This document shows, in pieces, positions 63,775 through 64,000 of a DNA stretch of 64,000 nt. How positions within the stretch are numbered: the first letter of the stretch is position 1; every line of letters begins with the position of its first letter. Source of the DNA: Paenibacillus polymyxa M1 (GTDB taxonomy: Bacteria; Bacillota; Bacilli; Paenibacillales; Paenibacillaceae); assembly GCF_000237325.1 (NCBI RefSeq), contig NC_017542.1, positions 2,115,501 through 2,179,500 on the forward strand, in the 5' to 3' direction. Below the pieces are notes generated by a model. That model saw only the letters and a program-made list of their open reading frames with translations. It did not search any database and was not told the origin of the DNA. Position numbers and translations under genes: made by a program.

Positions 63775-64000
63775 ATGACTTCGGAGTTTATTATTTCCCT
63801 GGCTGGGCAAGCGGTATACATTGTACTCAAGGTGAGTGCTCCGATGCTGATTTTGGGGCTAGTCGTGGGTTTGATCATCAGTATTTTTCAAGCGACAACT
63901 CAAATTCAGGAGCAGACACTGGCCTTTGTTCCGAAGATTGTCGCCGTATTGCTGGCATTGCTTTTGTTCGGGCCCTGGATATTGACCACATTAGTGGACT
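63775..64000 (+). CDS. fliQ: Flagellar export gate protein FliQ (3' end outside window)
   Basis: ATG 63775 follows AAGGAGGAC. The 75 visible codons encode MTSEFIISLAGQAVYIVL then APMLILGLVVGLIISIFQATTQIQEQTLAFVPK, typical of FliQ, which usually has about 89 residues, so only some 14 codons are missing. The gene was too short and truncated to stand out by length; identity rests on motif and on fliP upstream. Confidence 0.95.
   Translation, partial: MTSEFIISLAGQAVYIVLKVSAPMLILGLVVGLIISIFQATTQIQEQTLAFVPKIVAVLLALLLFGPWILTTLVD

Overview
The window reads as chromosome of a low-to-mid GC, endospore-forming, flagellated Firmicute, most likely Paenibacillus (polymyxa-like). The evidence is the gene order rsmD-coaD-ylbJ-ylbL-tmcAL-yceD-rpmF-fapR-plsX-fab-acpP-rnc-smc-ftsY, then ylxM-ffh-rpsP-khpA-rimM-trmD-rplS-lepB-rbgA-rnhB, then sucCD-dprA-topA-trmFO-hslVU and the fla/che operon starting at flgB. 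This is the Bacillus-type core backbone, with many TTG/GTG starts and strong AGGAGG ribosome binding sites. Nearly all genes lie on the + strand; only ylbJ, tmcAL and ohr are leftward.

Layout: 1-3.4 kb is accessory (tail of a KimA-like permease, an acyltransferase, and an agr-type peptide signalling cassette with a predicted serine-containing autoinducer). 3.6-9.8 kb holds rRNA/CoA/tRNA-modification genes, sporulation ylbJ, the ylbL protease and yceD-rpmF. 9.8-16.9 kb is the FapR-controlled lipid synthesis block through rnc. 17-29.7 kb covers chromosome segregation, the SRP pathway, ribosome maturation, signal peptidase and RNase HII. 29.8-33.3 kb has FliK-like and FlhB-tail-like orphans, a YraN protein and a Fur-box nitroreductase. 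33.2-36.0 kb is a scarred region: an ancient tandem duplication of ylqH-to-comM has been reduced to fragments, and about 1 kb of foreign DNA carrying one orphan gene lies in the broken comM copy next to an intact comM. 37-38.2 kb is the ohr/ohrR peroxide pair. 38.5-47.7 kb holds sucCD, dprA, topA, trmFO and hslVU. 48.1-64.0 kb is the fla/che operon from flgB to a truncated fliQ.

The most unusual items are: the agr locus, whose AgrD has Ser where Cys is expected and whose membrane protein lacks a kinase; the duplication/insertion scar at comM; RNA hairpins that bury or compete for ribosome binding sites before comM and flbD; an inverted repeat placed exactly in the promoter spacer of yceD-rpmF; a Fur box at the start of the nitroreductase transcript; and the absence of xerC/codV and codY from the trmFO-hslVU-flgB interval, where Bacillus carries them. 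I saw no rRNA, tRNA, CRISPR array or complete transposase. Functions are read from sequence motifs and gene order only; no database search was run.
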